Assembly (NCBI GenBank): GCA_963825565.1
Contig: CAWGTW010000002.1
Location: forward strand, 62,001 to 126,000
DNA length: 64,000 nucleotides
Direction: 5' to 3'
From: JBFGCT01 sp963825565
GTDB taxonomy: Bacteria; Actinomycetota; Acidimicrobiia; Acidimicrobiales; Ilumatobacteraceae
The first letter of the stretch is position 1. Every line of letters begins with the position of its first letter. Position numbers and translations under genes: made by a program. Below the pieces are notes generated by a model. It was not told the origin of the DNA. It did not search any database and saw only the letters and a program-made list of their open reading frames with translations. This document shows, piece after piece, positions 1-7,882 of the stretch.

Positions 1-916
1 ACGGCGCTGACCGAGGAGCACGTGCGGCTCCTCAAGCGCTACGCCAGCCGGGTCGTGCTTGGCCTTCGACGCCGACGCCGCGGGCCAGGGAGCCGCCGAA
101 CGGTTCTACGAGTGGGAGCAGAAGCACAAGGTCGACGTGCTCGTCGCCCGGCTGCCGGAGGGCAAGGACCCCGGCGACCTGGCATCGAGCGACCCCGACG
201 TGCTCGTCGAGGCCGTCGCCAAGCCGGTGCCGTTCCTCAAGTTCCGCCTCGACCGGACGATGCGCGGTCGCGGCAAGGAGTCGCCCGAGCAGCGGGTTCG
301 GCTCGCCGAGGATGCGATGGCGGTCATCAACGAGCACCCCAACCAGGCGATCCGGATGCTCTACGCAGGGGAGATGGCCGCCGACGTCGGCATGCCGATC
401 AACGACATGGTGCGCCTCGCCGAGCGGGGGACGCGCCGGCCGGCGATCAAGCTCGATCGCCGCCGTACGCCCCGGGCGATGGAGAACGCCGAGTTCGCGG
501 CGCTCGTCCTGCTCGTACAGGAATGGGACTCGATCGCCTCCTGGTTGGTCGAGGCGCTGTTCGACGACGACGCCAACCGACTCGCCTTCGTGGCGCTCGC
601 CGACGCCGACGGTGATCTCCAACGGGCGCTCGAGTCGGTGCCGCCCGAGGCGCGCGAGGTGCTCGAGCGGGCCGCGGTGGCCGATCTCGCACTCGACGCC
701 GACGTCGAGGCGAAGATGCTGATCGGCGCAGCGGTTCGCCGGGAACTGCGCCAGCGGTCGAGCGTGACCGATCCGCAGGAGATCGAGCGGGACCGGCTGG
801 CCCGCCTCGACCTCGAGGCGTTGAATGACATCGACGCAACGCGCGCCCTGCATGCCGCCGAGTCGTTGCTAGGTTGGCTCCATCGACGAACGCAGGAACG
901 ATCCGGTGGGGACTGA
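1..916 (+). CDS. dnaG: DNA primase DnaG, C-terminal part, 5' truncated by window, one apparent frameshift
   Basis: This is the 3' part of the replicative DNA primase, which makes RNA primers at the replication fork; the N-terminal zinc and catalytic regions lie upstream of the window. From base 1 the first frame reads TALTEEHVRLLKRYASRVVL, typical of the TOPRIM domain. The conserved metal-binding stretch AFDADAAG follows in the next frame from about base 62. Removing one T of the TT at 59-60 joins them, so I read this as one gene with a surplus base. The rest, to the TGA at 914-916, is the end of TOPRIM and the helicase-binding C-terminal region. The stop overlaps the proposed GTG start of sigA, the classic dnaG-rpoD arrangement. 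Identity is certain; the frameshift could be real or an error. Confidence 0.9.
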
Positions 917-2193
917 CGGCTCTGATCAGCCCCCGGTCAGCGACCCTCCCTTCGCGGGCGTCGACACGGGCGAGTGGGTCGAGTTGGTCGATCCACGGCC
1001 GCGAGTCGGGCGAGGTGCACGCCGAGGAGGTCACCCACGTCCTTCGCCACGTCGAGTTGACCGGTGACGTGTTGACCAAGGTGCAGGTCGCGATGGCCGA
1101 CCAGGGGATCACGATCGACGAGGCGGTCGAGGCGGTCGAGGACGACACGCCGAGTGGCGTGGCGCGCCACGTGGTGGTGCAGGAGTCGCCCGAGGATCCC
1201 GACGAGCGTCTGCTCTCGCGGCGCCGCAAGCGCCGGACCCGCAAGTCGATGCCGAAGGGCGAGGGCGGCACGTCCGACGCGGTGCGGATGTACCTGCGCG
1301 AGATCGGCCAGGTCGATCTGCTGACCGTCGACGACGAGCGCCGTCTCGCGCAGCTGATCGAGGAGGGCAAGATCGCCGCCGAGCGGATCGACATCGCCGA
1401 GGGCGACGGGCCGCCGCTCGACGAGGCCGAGAGCCGGATGCTGATGCGGGCGGTCAGCCGCGGCGAGCGGGCCAAGAGCGAGCTCACCCAGGCCAACCTG
1501 CGCCTCGTGGTCAGCATCGCCAAGCGCTACTCCGGTCGCGGGATGCAACTGCTCGACCTGATCCAGGAGGGCAACCTCGGACTGATGCGGGCGGTCGACA
1601 AGTTCGACTACACCAAGGGGTTCAAGTTCTCGACGTACGCGACGTGGTGGATTCGCCAGGCGATCACGCGCTCGATCGCCGACCAGGCGCGGACGATCCG
1701 CATCCCGGTGCACATGGTCGAGCACATGAATCGGGTGACCCGGGCCAAGCGGCAGATGCACCAGGAGCTCGAGCGCGAGCCGACGATCGACGAGCTGGCC
1801 CACCGGGTGCAGCTCGAACCCGACCGGGTGCGCGAGCTGTTGCGCATCTCCCAGGACCCGCTCTCGCTCGACTCACCGGTCGGCGAGGAGGACGAGTCGA
1901 ACCTCGGCGACTTCATCGAGGACAGCTCGGTCGACGGACCCGCCGACGCGGCGACGAAGGCGATGCTGTCCGACGCGGTCGGGCAGGTGCTCGGCGAGCT
2001 CTCCGAACGTGAGCAGGAGATCGTCCGGCTGCGGTTCGGGCTCGACGGCGGGCAGGCCAAGACGCTCGAAGAGGTCGGCCGCGAGTTCGGCGTGACCCGC
2101 GAGCGGATCCGCCAGATCGAGGCCAAGACGCTGGCCAAGCTGCGCCATCCGCAGCGCAGCCAGCGCCTGCGCGAGTTCCTCGAAGTCGAGTAG
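906..2193 (+). CDS. sigA: primary RNA polymerase sigma factor (RpoD/SigA), probable frameshift near base 1000
   Basis: The principal sigma-70 factor directs RNA polymerase to housekeeping promoters. Visible landmarks are region 1.2 (DAVRMYLREIGQVDLL), regions 2.3-2.4 (YATWWIRQAITRSIADQA), the region 3 block after IRIPVHM, and region 4 with LSEREQEIVRLRFGL and the recognition helix TRERIRQIEAKTLAKLRHP. The N-terminus is the difficulty. The frame leading in from an ATG at 874 is Ser/Arg-rich and does not look like protein, while a GTG at 906, overlapping the dnaG stop, gives MGTDGSDQPPVSDPPFAG and then GEWVELVDPR. This joins the sigma frame as RESGEVHAEEVTHV if one C of the CC at 999-1000 is removed. 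I therefore place the start at 906 and infer a one-base insertion. An annotation without correction would start at 874 or at a GTG near 1012. Confidence 0.92.
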
Positions 2194-2202
2194 CCCGACC
2201 GG

Positions 2203-3048
2203 TCAGTCGCCCTTGGCCTTGTCCTTGCGCGCCGCTCGCCGCTCCTTGGCGGCCGCTGAACCCTTCTTGAGGGCACCGCTGATCCCGTTGGCGATGCTCT
2301 CCCAGATCTTCCGGATGATCTCGGCGATCGCTTGTGCGCATCCCTCCTGGGCAGCCGCGACGTCGGCGGAGCGGATGGCCACCGTCTGGGCAGCCCACTG
2401 CTCGGCGGTTGGCAGGGACCATGCGGCGGTGCCCGTCGGTCCCGTTGCAGCTCGTTCCTCGTCGGAGCCGGCAGTGACGACGGCGTCGCTGGTGTAGTTG
2501 CTCTCCGGCCCGAACACGGAGGTGGAGGCGATCTCGAACCGATTGGTCGGCGGCTCGGACGTGAACAGCGACCCGGCGTCGTCGGCATCGGACACCGTGG
2601 CGCGCACGACTCGGGTGTCCGGCGTCGTGGTGGTGATCGACGGCGCGGTCGGTGACGGCGACGTGCCCTTGTCGCAGCCCGAGGCATCGATCGGGTTGGT
2701 GACGTCGGCGCCCGAGTACCGCAGGACCGCTCCCGACGCCTGCCTGACGACCTGGTTGCCCCAGGTGAAGGTCACCGATGTCTCCGAACCGTCGGCGACC
2801 TTCCACCACGAGCTGAGCTGGGCGCGGATGCCGAGCTGCGGGTCGAGGCCGGACGTGCAGTTGTTGAAGCCGGCGATGATCGGCGTCCATCCGCTGGGTG
2901 TGGCCGTCGACGGGTTCTTCTTGATGCCGACGATGGCGACGAGCACATCGCCGGCCACTCCGGCCGGGACGCTCAGCGTCAACGAGGTCGTGCCTTCCGG
3001 GGAGCCGTTGCGGCCGGCGGAGACGCCGACGAAGGTGGGGATGGCCAT
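2203..3048 (-). CDS. hypothetical beta-sandwich-like protein with basic C-terminal tail
   Basis: Function is not recognised. The 281-residue product starts MAIPTFVGVSAGRNG without a signal peptide. For about 210 residues it is rich in Ser, Thr, Gly and Val with alternating hydrophobic residues, which suggests a beta-sandwich. The stretch AVLRYSGADVTNPIDASGC resembles modules found in phage-tail or surface proteins. The end is different: an amphipathic segment (IAEIIRKIWESIANGISGAL) followed by a Lys/Arg/Ala tail rich in KK, RR and KDK. The gene converges on sigA with nine bases between the stops. A GGAGTG-like ribosome site precedes the ATG. It is separate from the downstream tRNA genes, which are on the other strand. 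Confidence 0.6.
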   Translation of the reverse strand: MAIPTFVGVSAGRNGSPEGTTSLTLSVPAGVAGDVLVAIVGIKKNPSTATPSGWTPIIAGFNNCTSGLDPQLGIRAQLSSWWKVADGSETSVTFTWGNQVVRQASGAVLRYSGADVTNPIDASGCDKGTSPSPTAPSITTTTPDTRVVRATVSDADDAGSLFTSEPPTNRFEIASTSVFGPESNYTSDAVVTAGSDEERAATGPTGTAAWSLPTAEQWAAQTVAIRSADVAAAQEGCAQAIAEIIRKIWESIANGISGALKKGSAAAKERRAARKDKAKGD

Positions 3049-3184
3049 GGGACACTCCGCTTCTTTCGTTGCCCGGTGCGGGCGATCATAGACCGGTCCC
3101 CATCGGCCCGTGACGGCGCCGGCGGGCGGCTTGTCGACCGCGTGGTGACGCAGGGGTCGACGCGGTATCGTCTCTCGTTGCCGA

Positions 3185-3257
3185 TCCGGGATAGCTCAGC
3201 TGGCAGAGCAGCTGACTGTTAATCAGCTTGTCGCAGGTTCGAGCCCTGCTCCCGGAG
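3185..3257 (+). tRNA. tRNA-Asn (anticodon GTT)
   Basis: A 73-base cloverleaf is visible. The acceptor arms TCCGGGA (3185-3191) and TCCCGGA (3250-3256) pair perfectly, with G as discriminator base. The anticodon loop in GACTGTTAATC gives GTT, reading asparagine codons. The T arm carries GGTTCGAGCC. No CCA is encoded. A TATCGT hexamer about 20 bases upstream may be its -10 element. Confidence 0.95.
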
Positions 3258-3262
3258 CACGC

Positions 3263-3297
3263 GTCGGGACCCCAGTACGGGGTCCCGACCTCGTTTT
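3263..3297 (+). terminator. intrinsic terminator after tRNA-Asn
   Basis: GTCGGGACCCC (3263-3273) and GGGGTCCCGAC (3279-3289) form a perfect 11-bp stem with an AGTAC loop. A short T run (CTCGTTTT, to 3297) follows. It sits five bases after the tRNA-Asn and separates it from tRNA-Met. Confidence 0.85.
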
Positions 3298-3346
3298 CGG
3301 CGGCAACGGGGCGGCGGACGCGACGTCGTAGGGTGGCGCCCAGACA

Positions 3347-3420
<74 letters not shown>

Positions 3421-3437
3421 CTCGATCTACCAGCTAT

Positions 3438-3461
3438 CCTTACTATCGGATCCAAGTAAGG
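3438..3461 (+). promoter_or_regulatory. inverted repeat, likely VapB operator overlapping the ribosome site
   Basis: CCTTACT (3438-3444) and AGTAAGG (3455-3461) are perfect inverted repeats separated by ten bases. The right arm forms part of the AAGGAGAG ribosome site for the GTG at 3470. AbrB/VapB-type antitoxins commonly repress their own operon through such palindromes. That this is the operator is inference from position and symmetry. Confidence 0.6.
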
Positions 3462-3469
3462 AGAGCGTT

Positions 3470-3718
3470 GTGGAAGCTGCTGCGAAGATCACCTCGAAGG
3501 GTCAGGTGACGGTCCCGAAGGCCGTTCGTGAGGCGCTCGGAATCCGCGAGGGCGACGAGGTCGTCTTCCGGGTCGAGGGCAGCCGTGCGGTGCTGGCGCG
3601 TACGGCCGACTTCCTCGAGCTGGCCGGGACGGTCAGCGTGCCGGCTGCGAAGCGGAACGTGGCGTGGGACGAGGTTGTTCGCCGGATGAGGGCCGACCGG
3701 GCGGCGACGCGAGGTTGA
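3470..3718 (+). CDS. vapB: AbrB/MazE-fold antitoxin of a VapBC pair
   Basis: An 82-residue transcription regulator with the SpoVT/AbrB swapped-hairpin fold at its N-terminus. The segment ITSKGQVTVPKAVREALGI, followed by GDEVVFRVEG, is the standard signature (residues about 7-35). The C-terminal half is the likely toxin-binding tail. The start is GTG at 3470, supported by AAGGAGAG at -12 to -5. Its stop overlaps the TTG start of the PIN toxin by four bases (TTGA), so the two are translationally coupled. It should bind both its own promoter and the toxin. Confidence 0.88.
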   Translation: MEAAAKITSKGQVTVPKAVREALGIREGDEVVFRVEGSRAVLARTADFLELAGTVSVPAAKRNVAWDEVVRRMRADRAATRG

Positions 3719-4116
3719 GTGCCTTCATCGACACCAACATCCTGGTTTGGCACCTCACGGGTGACCCTGCCGACATGGCGGCCCGGGCGACCGCGTATCT
3801 GCGGTCCACGTCCGGGTTGCTGTTGACCGATCTGGTCGCGGCTGAGACCGTGTACGTGTTGGAGACGTTCTACGAGGCGCCACGAGGTCAGGTCGCCGGG
3901 GCGCTGCGATCATTGATCGCGTTCGACTCGATCGTGTGCGTCGACCCAGCGCTGTTGTTGCGCTCGGTCGAGTTGTACGAGTTGGAACGTCTCGATTTCG
4001 TGGAGGCGTACCTGGTGGCGTGTGCGGAGTCCACCGGGGTCGGTGTCGTCGTGTCATTCGACCGGTCGATCGATCGTGTCGGCACGATCGAACGAGTCGA
4101 GCCGCCGCGCGTCTGA
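3715..4116 (+). CDS. vapC: PIN-domain ribonuclease toxin (VapC-like)
   Basis: A 133-residue PIN-domain protein, expected to be a magnesium-dependent RNase that inhibits translation when not bound by its antitoxin. The acidic active-site residues are present: Asp6 in FIDTNIL, the Glu in AAETVYVLE, the Asp in RLDFVEAYLVA and the Asp in VVSFDRSID. I choose TTG at 3715 because it overlaps the antitoxin stop and begins MSAFIDTN, the usual VapC N-terminus. A start further upstream would add non-homologous residues. All four acidic residues are kept, so the toxin should be active. Confidence 0.88.
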   Translation: MSAFIDTNILVWHLTGDPADMAARATAYLRSTSGLLLTDLVAAETVYVLETFYEAPRGQVAGALRSLIAFDSIVCVDPALLLRSVELYELERLDFVEAYLVACAESTGVGVVVSFDRSIDRVGTIERVEPPRV

Positions 4117-4307
4117 TCTACCTTGCAGTCGGTTGGTCGCGCGCATGATGTCGCTGTGGGAGGAGACGCGGGATCGGGGTCCGCGCTCGTCGTCGGAACC
4201 AGCCCGCATCCGCGCGAGTGTGCTTGATGATGGAGCCGACCGTCATGGCAAGTCGCTTCCGTACCGCGTCCCCATGGCCGGACGCGAACCGGCGAGGGAC
4301 GGCATGC

Positions 4308-4763
4308 TCAGCCGGTGTCGAGCGGGCAGGCAACCTCGCCGCGCAGGCGGACCCGCAGGGCCCACGCGAGCAGACCCAGCGCGACGACACCCAGATAGGG
4401 CTGGACCGGAGCGAACCAGGTCAGAGCGCCGGAGGTACCGAGCGCAATCACGACGACCTTGTTGCAGATCGGGCAGCCGACGGCGAAGAATGTCAGCAGC
4501 CCTCCGAGGCTGCCGAACCGGCTGGGTTGGTCGAGCCCTCCGGTGTCGTCGGTTCCGACGGTGTCGCCGTCGTCGCCGTGTTGGAAGTACGTGGCGACGA
4601 GCAGGCCGCTCAGCACTGCCGTGATCGCCAGAACCGGCATGGCCCAGGGCTCGACCGGCGTGCCCTGGCGCCCGAACACGGGGTTGGGGATCACGTCGGT
4701 GGGCAACCCGATCGCGAGCGCACTGACCGCCGCCATCGCGGCCGCGAACTGCCAGCGCGCCAT
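4308..4763 (-). CDS. small four-helix membrane protein with CPxC motif
   Basis: A 151-residue integral membrane protein of unrecognised family. Hydrophobic segments lie near residues 3-20, 42-60, 86-110 and 118-138. The loop between the second and third is acidic (QHGDDGDTVGTDDTGG). GCPICNK places Cys97 and Cys100 as a CPxC pair in the third segment, a spacing used for metal binding or thiol-disulfide exchange. I place the start at the ATG at 4763 (MARWQFAAAM). An upstream in-frame extension is polar and unlikely. The gene is divergent from the radical SAM operon and shares its 227-base upstream region, so a functional link is possible but unproven. Confidence 0.65.
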   Translation of the reverse strand: MARWQFAAAMAAVSALAIGLPTDVIPNPVFGRQGTPVEPWAMPVLAITAVLSGLLVATYFQHGDDGDTVGTDDTGGLDQPSRFGSLGGLLTFFAVGCPICNKVVVIALGTSGALTWFAPVQPYLGVVALGLLAWALRVRLRGEVACPLDTG

Positions 4764-4925
4764 CGTCCAGCCCTTCAGCGCTTCGAGTTCGAGCACGACG
4801 ACGAGCGTATCCACGCGCCGAACGGGCCGTCCTCGCGACTCGTTCGACGAGCCGGTGCCACGGTCGACCACGCTCGATGATCCCTGAGGTCGTGTCCCTG
4901 CCACCCGGCCTCGTGGTGTGACTGG

Positions 4926-4984
4926 TTGACGTCACCGGGTGGTCATGCGAGGATGGACGAGGCGAGCGGAACCGGCCCAAAGGA
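4926..4984 (+). promoter_or_regulatory. promoter and ribosome site of the radical SAM operon
   Basis: TTGACG (4926-4931) and GAGGAT (4949-4954) are spaced by 17 bases, a good -35 with a weaker -10. AAGGAG at 4979-4984 is a strong ribosome site for the ATG at 4991. This indicates that the five-gene operon begins with the small protein. Confidence 0.5.
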
Positions 4985-4990
4985 GATCCC

Positions 4991-5389
4991 ATGGGGAAGG
5001 AATACCGATTTGCCGCTCCCGAATCGATGCAGTTGCATCGGATGAGCGCCAAGGAGATCGAGCAGACGGTGCGTCGACATGCCACCGAAGCGCTCGAGCG
5101 AATGCCCGACGGAATTCGTCCGTCCGGCGTGAATCGCGTGGTGCTCGACGCCACGTCGACACGCCGCCCGGGTTCGGGCGATTGGGGTGGCTGGGCAGAA
5201 TGGACGCGGGCGTGCTGCGGAAGCCGGACCCTCATCGACGACTTCGATGATCCGGTGATCTCCGAGATCGAGCTTGCGGGCTCGCCCGTCGCGGCACGCC
5301 TGTCGGCGGCACACTTCGAGTCACAACTTCGTCTGGTCGAATTGGAGGACCCGGCCACCCACGTCGCTGCCGACAAAGCCGGGAGGTGA
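4991..5389 (+). CDS. small protein, candidate substrate or partner of the adjacent radical SAM enzyme
   Basis: A 132-residue protein with no family I recognise. The first 55 residues are charged and probably helical (SAKEIEQTVRRHATEALER). They are followed by GSGDWGGWAEWTRACCGS (residues 61-78), with three Trp spaced every third residue (65, 68, 71) and adjacent Cys75-Cys76. An acidic segment and a helical C-terminus follow. Trp- and Cys-rich stretches are typical targets of SPASM enzymes, so it could be a precursor with a central core. Its length is large for a precursor, so a folded partner protein is the main alternative. The stop overlaps the GTG start of the maturase by four bases. Confidence 0.7.
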   Translation: MGKEYRFAAPESMQLHRMSAKEIEQTVRRHATEALERMPDGIRPSGVNRVVLDATSTRRPGSGDWGGWAEWTRACCGSRTLIDDFDDPVISEIELAGSPVAARLSAAHFESQLRLVELEDPATHVAADKAGR

Positions 5390-6798
5390 TTCCTGGATCG
5401 GCGGCCGTCGCCGTCGCGCTGCGGCCCGGTCGGTTCGACCCGTTGCGCATCCGGTGGATCCCGCGCGGCGGGCGCCTGCTGGTCGTCGATCGGGTCTCGG
5501 GCCAGTGGGTGCTTCGCGCGCCGTCCGATGAACTCCTGCTCCGCCTGGTCGGCTGCTTCACGGCCGACATCCCGCCCGGACTTCGCGTCGATGTCCAGCG
5601 CTTGCGAGACGAGCTCGAGCAACAGCAGATCGGCGTCGTCGGTTCCGAACGGCACTTCGACGACCTGACCACGCTGATCGTCAAGGTGACGGCGGCGTGC
5701 AACCTGGCGTGTACCTACTGCTACGACTACGAGAGCGAGGCGTCCGCCCGTCGAATCGACTTCAGCCACGCCCAGGCGGCGATCGCCGAGGCGCTCGAAC
5801 TCGTGCCCGCCGACCTGTGGGTGATCTTCCATGGCGGCGAGCCGATGCTGGCGTGGCAGACGATCGAAGATCTGGTGCTCGACGCCGAGGCACGGGCCGG
5901 CTCCCTCGGCAAGCGGGTGCACTTCACGGGGCAGACCAACATGACGCGCCTCACCGATCGGATCGCGCGCTTCTCGCTCGACCACGACATCGCGTGGGGA
6001 CTCTCGCTCGACGGCCCGCCCGAACTGCACGACGCGGCACGCATCGGACACGGTGGCCTCGGTTCCTACGAGCTCTTCGAACGTTCGTTGCGTGCGTTCC
6101 CCGGATTCGTCAGGCGAGCGGGAGTGATGAGCACCATCACCGCGGTCAACCAGCATCGCCTGCTGGAGGTGGTGGAGCACGTTCGCGACCTGGGCTTCTC
6201 GCTGTGGGACTGGAGCCTGTTCCAGCCGGTCGGCCGCGGCAGCGACCTGCCCGGTCAGCACGACCTCGACGTGGAGGCCGTGCTCGCATCGTGGTCGCGA
6301 TTGTTCGACGCCGTGATCGGCGGTCGTTTCGACGGTTTCGAGATCGCGCCGGTGTTGAAGTACGCCAAGAACTTTGTGTTCGGCCCGGGCGACAACATGT
6401 GCATGCGGGCCGAGTGCGGTGCCGGCCGAGACCTCCTCTCGATCTCGGCGGACGGCACGATCGAGGCATGCGATTGCATCGATCCGCACGGCCCGCTGGC
6501 GGGGCTCGGGAGCCTTGCGACGTCCACGCTGTCCGATGCCAGGGCGTCGGCCCGCAACATGGAGATTCGCCGGCGCGACACCGGGCACCGTCAGTGCGCC
6601 GACTGCATCTGGTTCGGTGTGTGCGGTGGCACGTGCATGGCGCATGCGGGTTCGGTGCAAGCGGTGTGGGTGCTCGGGTGCGAGCTGGCCAAGCTGGCAT
6701 TCGACCGGATCTCGTCGTCGATCGCCGAGGACGACGCGCTCGTGCGCTACATGATGTCGGTTGGCGAAGACCCGATCGGAACTGGTGCCCGGTCGTGA
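5386..6798 (+). CDS. radical SAM/SPASM peptide- or protein-modifying enzyme
   Basis: A 470-residue radical SAM enzyme with a C-terminal SPASM domain. CNLACTYC (Cys105, Cys109, Cys112) binds the catalytic 4Fe-4S cluster and HGGEP (149-153) contacts S-adenosylmethionine. The SPASM pattern is complete: Cys344, then Gly357 and four residues to Cys362, then Cys404-x2-Cys407-x5-Cys413-x3-Cys417, and Cys432. These ligate two auxiliary clusters. The first 95 residues may be a substrate-recognition domain. Known relatives form thioether or carbon-carbon bonds on ribosomal peptides or activate sulfatases. No sulfatase is nearby, which favours a peptide substrate. The gene overlaps both neighbours by four bases. 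Confidence 0.88.
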   Translation: MIPGSAAVAVALRPGRFDPLRIRWIPRGGRLLVVDRVSGQWVLRAPSDELLLRLVGCFTADIPPGLRVDVQRLRDELEQQQIGVVGSERHFDDLTTLIVKVTAACNLACTYCYDYESEASARRIDFSHAQAAIAEALELVPADLWVIFHGGEPMLAWQTIEDLVLDAEARAGSLGKRVHFTGQTNMTRLTDRIARFSLDHDIAWGLSLDGPPELHDAARIGHGGLGSYELFERSLRAFPGFVRRAGVMSTITAVNQHRLLEVVEHVRDLGFSLWDWSLFQPVGRGSDLPGQHDLDVEAVLASWSRLFDAVIGGRFDGFEIAPVLKYAKNFVFGPGDNMCMRAECGAGRDLLSISADGTIEACDCIDPHGPLAGLGSLATSTLSDARASARNMEIRRRDTGHRQCADCIWFGVCGGTCMAHAGSVQAVWVLGCELAKLAFDRISSSIAEDDALVRYMMSVGEDPIGTGARS

Positions 6799-7631
6799 AC
6801 CGGAGTCTGACCGCGTCACTCCTCGCGATCACCGCCGATCCGGTCCAGCGCCGACGACTTGCGGCGCTGCGAGCCGACAGCCTGCAACAGATCGCCGAAC
6901 ACCTCGTCGAAGGTGACGCCTACGGCAGCAATCATCCGATGCGGGCCGCGCTCGGGTTGATCGGGCGCGAAGGACCCGATGTGCTCACCGATCACATCGC
7001 ACACCACCTGTGGTGCACGTGGCGGGAATGCCGGCACGTCGAGGGGGTCGCGGATGCGCTCGATGTCGTCGTGCGCAACGAGGCGAACGTGGGTCCGACC
7101 GACGGGCTGCCCACCGTGCTGCTCGTGCCCATGACACTCGGCCCGACCGACGCCGTCGCCACGCTGCACCGTCTTGCCGGCGAGCGGCCCTTCATCGTCT
7201 ACGGGGAGCAGCTCTCCGACGAGCCGCCGCCGTGGGCGTCGCACGCGGCGTCGCCGGGTCTCGCCGGACTGAGCGAGATCATCTCGGTCCTCGACGGCGG
7301 TGGGGTCTTCGCAACGTTCGCCGACTTCGCGTATGCCGGTCATCGCCACGAGGTGATGACGCTGTTCGAACGGGAACGGCCGATCTCGTCGGCGTTCGTC
7401 GGCGTCGTTGCCCGGGCCGACGTTCGAGTCCTGCCGGTCGTTTGTCTCCGGCGGGCGCAGACCATCGAGGTCGTGGTGCGCGCGCCGCGATCGGTGCCGA
7501 GCGGCGCCGACCGCTCAGCGATCACCGATCTGCTCGCGTCCGAGCTCGAGCGACTCGTCACGCTTGCCGGCGAGCAGTGGTTGCTGGCGTCGACCCTCGT
7601 GTTCGACAGTCCTCAGGCGGCGCTGGTATGA
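6795..7631 (+). CDS. divergent LpxL/HtrB-like acyltransferase homologue
   Basis: A 278-residue protein with the pattern of the lysophospholipid acyltransferase fold. A core strand-turn VLLVPMTLGPTDA stands where LpxL-type enzymes have their HxxxxE catalytic motif. Later, GGGVFATFADF and FVGVVARADVRVLPVVCLRR match the region where these enzymes bind the acyl donor. Aligned by eye, the catalytic His is replaced by Thr or Met and the acidic residue is Asp. It may therefore be a non-canonical or inactive transferase, and the family call is tentative. The GTG start at 6795 overlaps the maturase stop, and the acyl carrier protein begins ten bases after its stop. Context suggests moving or holding an acyl chain. 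Confidence 0.6.
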   Translation: MNRSLTASLLAITADPVQRRRLAALRADSLQQIAEHLVEGDAYGSNHPMRAALGLIGREGPDVLTDHIAHHLWCTWRECRHVEGVADALDVVVRNEANVGPTDGLPTVLLVPMTLGPTDAVATLHRLAGERPFIVYGEQLSDEPPPWASHAASPGLAGLSEIISVLDGGGVFATFADFAYAGHRHEVMTLFERERPISSAFVGVVARADVRVLPVVCLRRAQTIEVVVRAPRSVPSGADRSAITDLLASELERLVTLAGEQWLLASTLVFDSPQAALV

Positions 7632-7641
7632 ACGGGTCGTG

Positions 7642-7881
7642 ATGGACACCCGGGCATCGTTGCTGGCCGCCGTCGAGGACGTCAAGGGCGTGACGGTCAG
7701 GTCGCAGGTCGAGAACGGCGGCCAGCTCACCGATTCGATCGACAGCCTCGATCTGCTGGAGATCCTGATCGCCTTCGACGAACGCGCCGGTGTCGTGACC
7801 GATCCCCAGGACCTGCCAGCGACGTTCGAGAGCTTCGATGCCGTGGTCGATCGTCTGACGATGATCCACGCGGCGCACTGA
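7642..7881 (+). CDS. acyl carrier protein
   Basis: A 79-residue protein of standard acyl carrier size. The phosphopantetheine attachment motif is DSIDSLDLLE (residues 31-40), with Ser35 as the modified serine, followed by the usual acidic helix (FDERAGVV). A phosphopantetheinyl transferase would load it; none is seen in the window. The ATG at 7642 is preceded by an in-frame GTG at 7639. It lies between the acyltransferase homologue and the ketosynthase in one operon, so it most likely carries the acyl group these proteins handle. Confidence 0.88.
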   Translation: MDTRASLLAAVEDVKGVTVRSQVENGGQLTDSIDSLDLLEILIAFDERAGVVTDPQDLPATFESFDAVVDRLTMIHAAH

Positions 7882-7882
7882 C

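Noticed and set aside
447..1523. Open frame on the minus strand over dnaG-sigA
   Set aside because: Ser/Arg-rich shadow of sigA without domains.
5697..6794. Extended upstream frame joined to the acyltransferase homologue
   Set aside because: It reads through the radical SAM gene in another frame. The GTG at 6795 is the sensible start.
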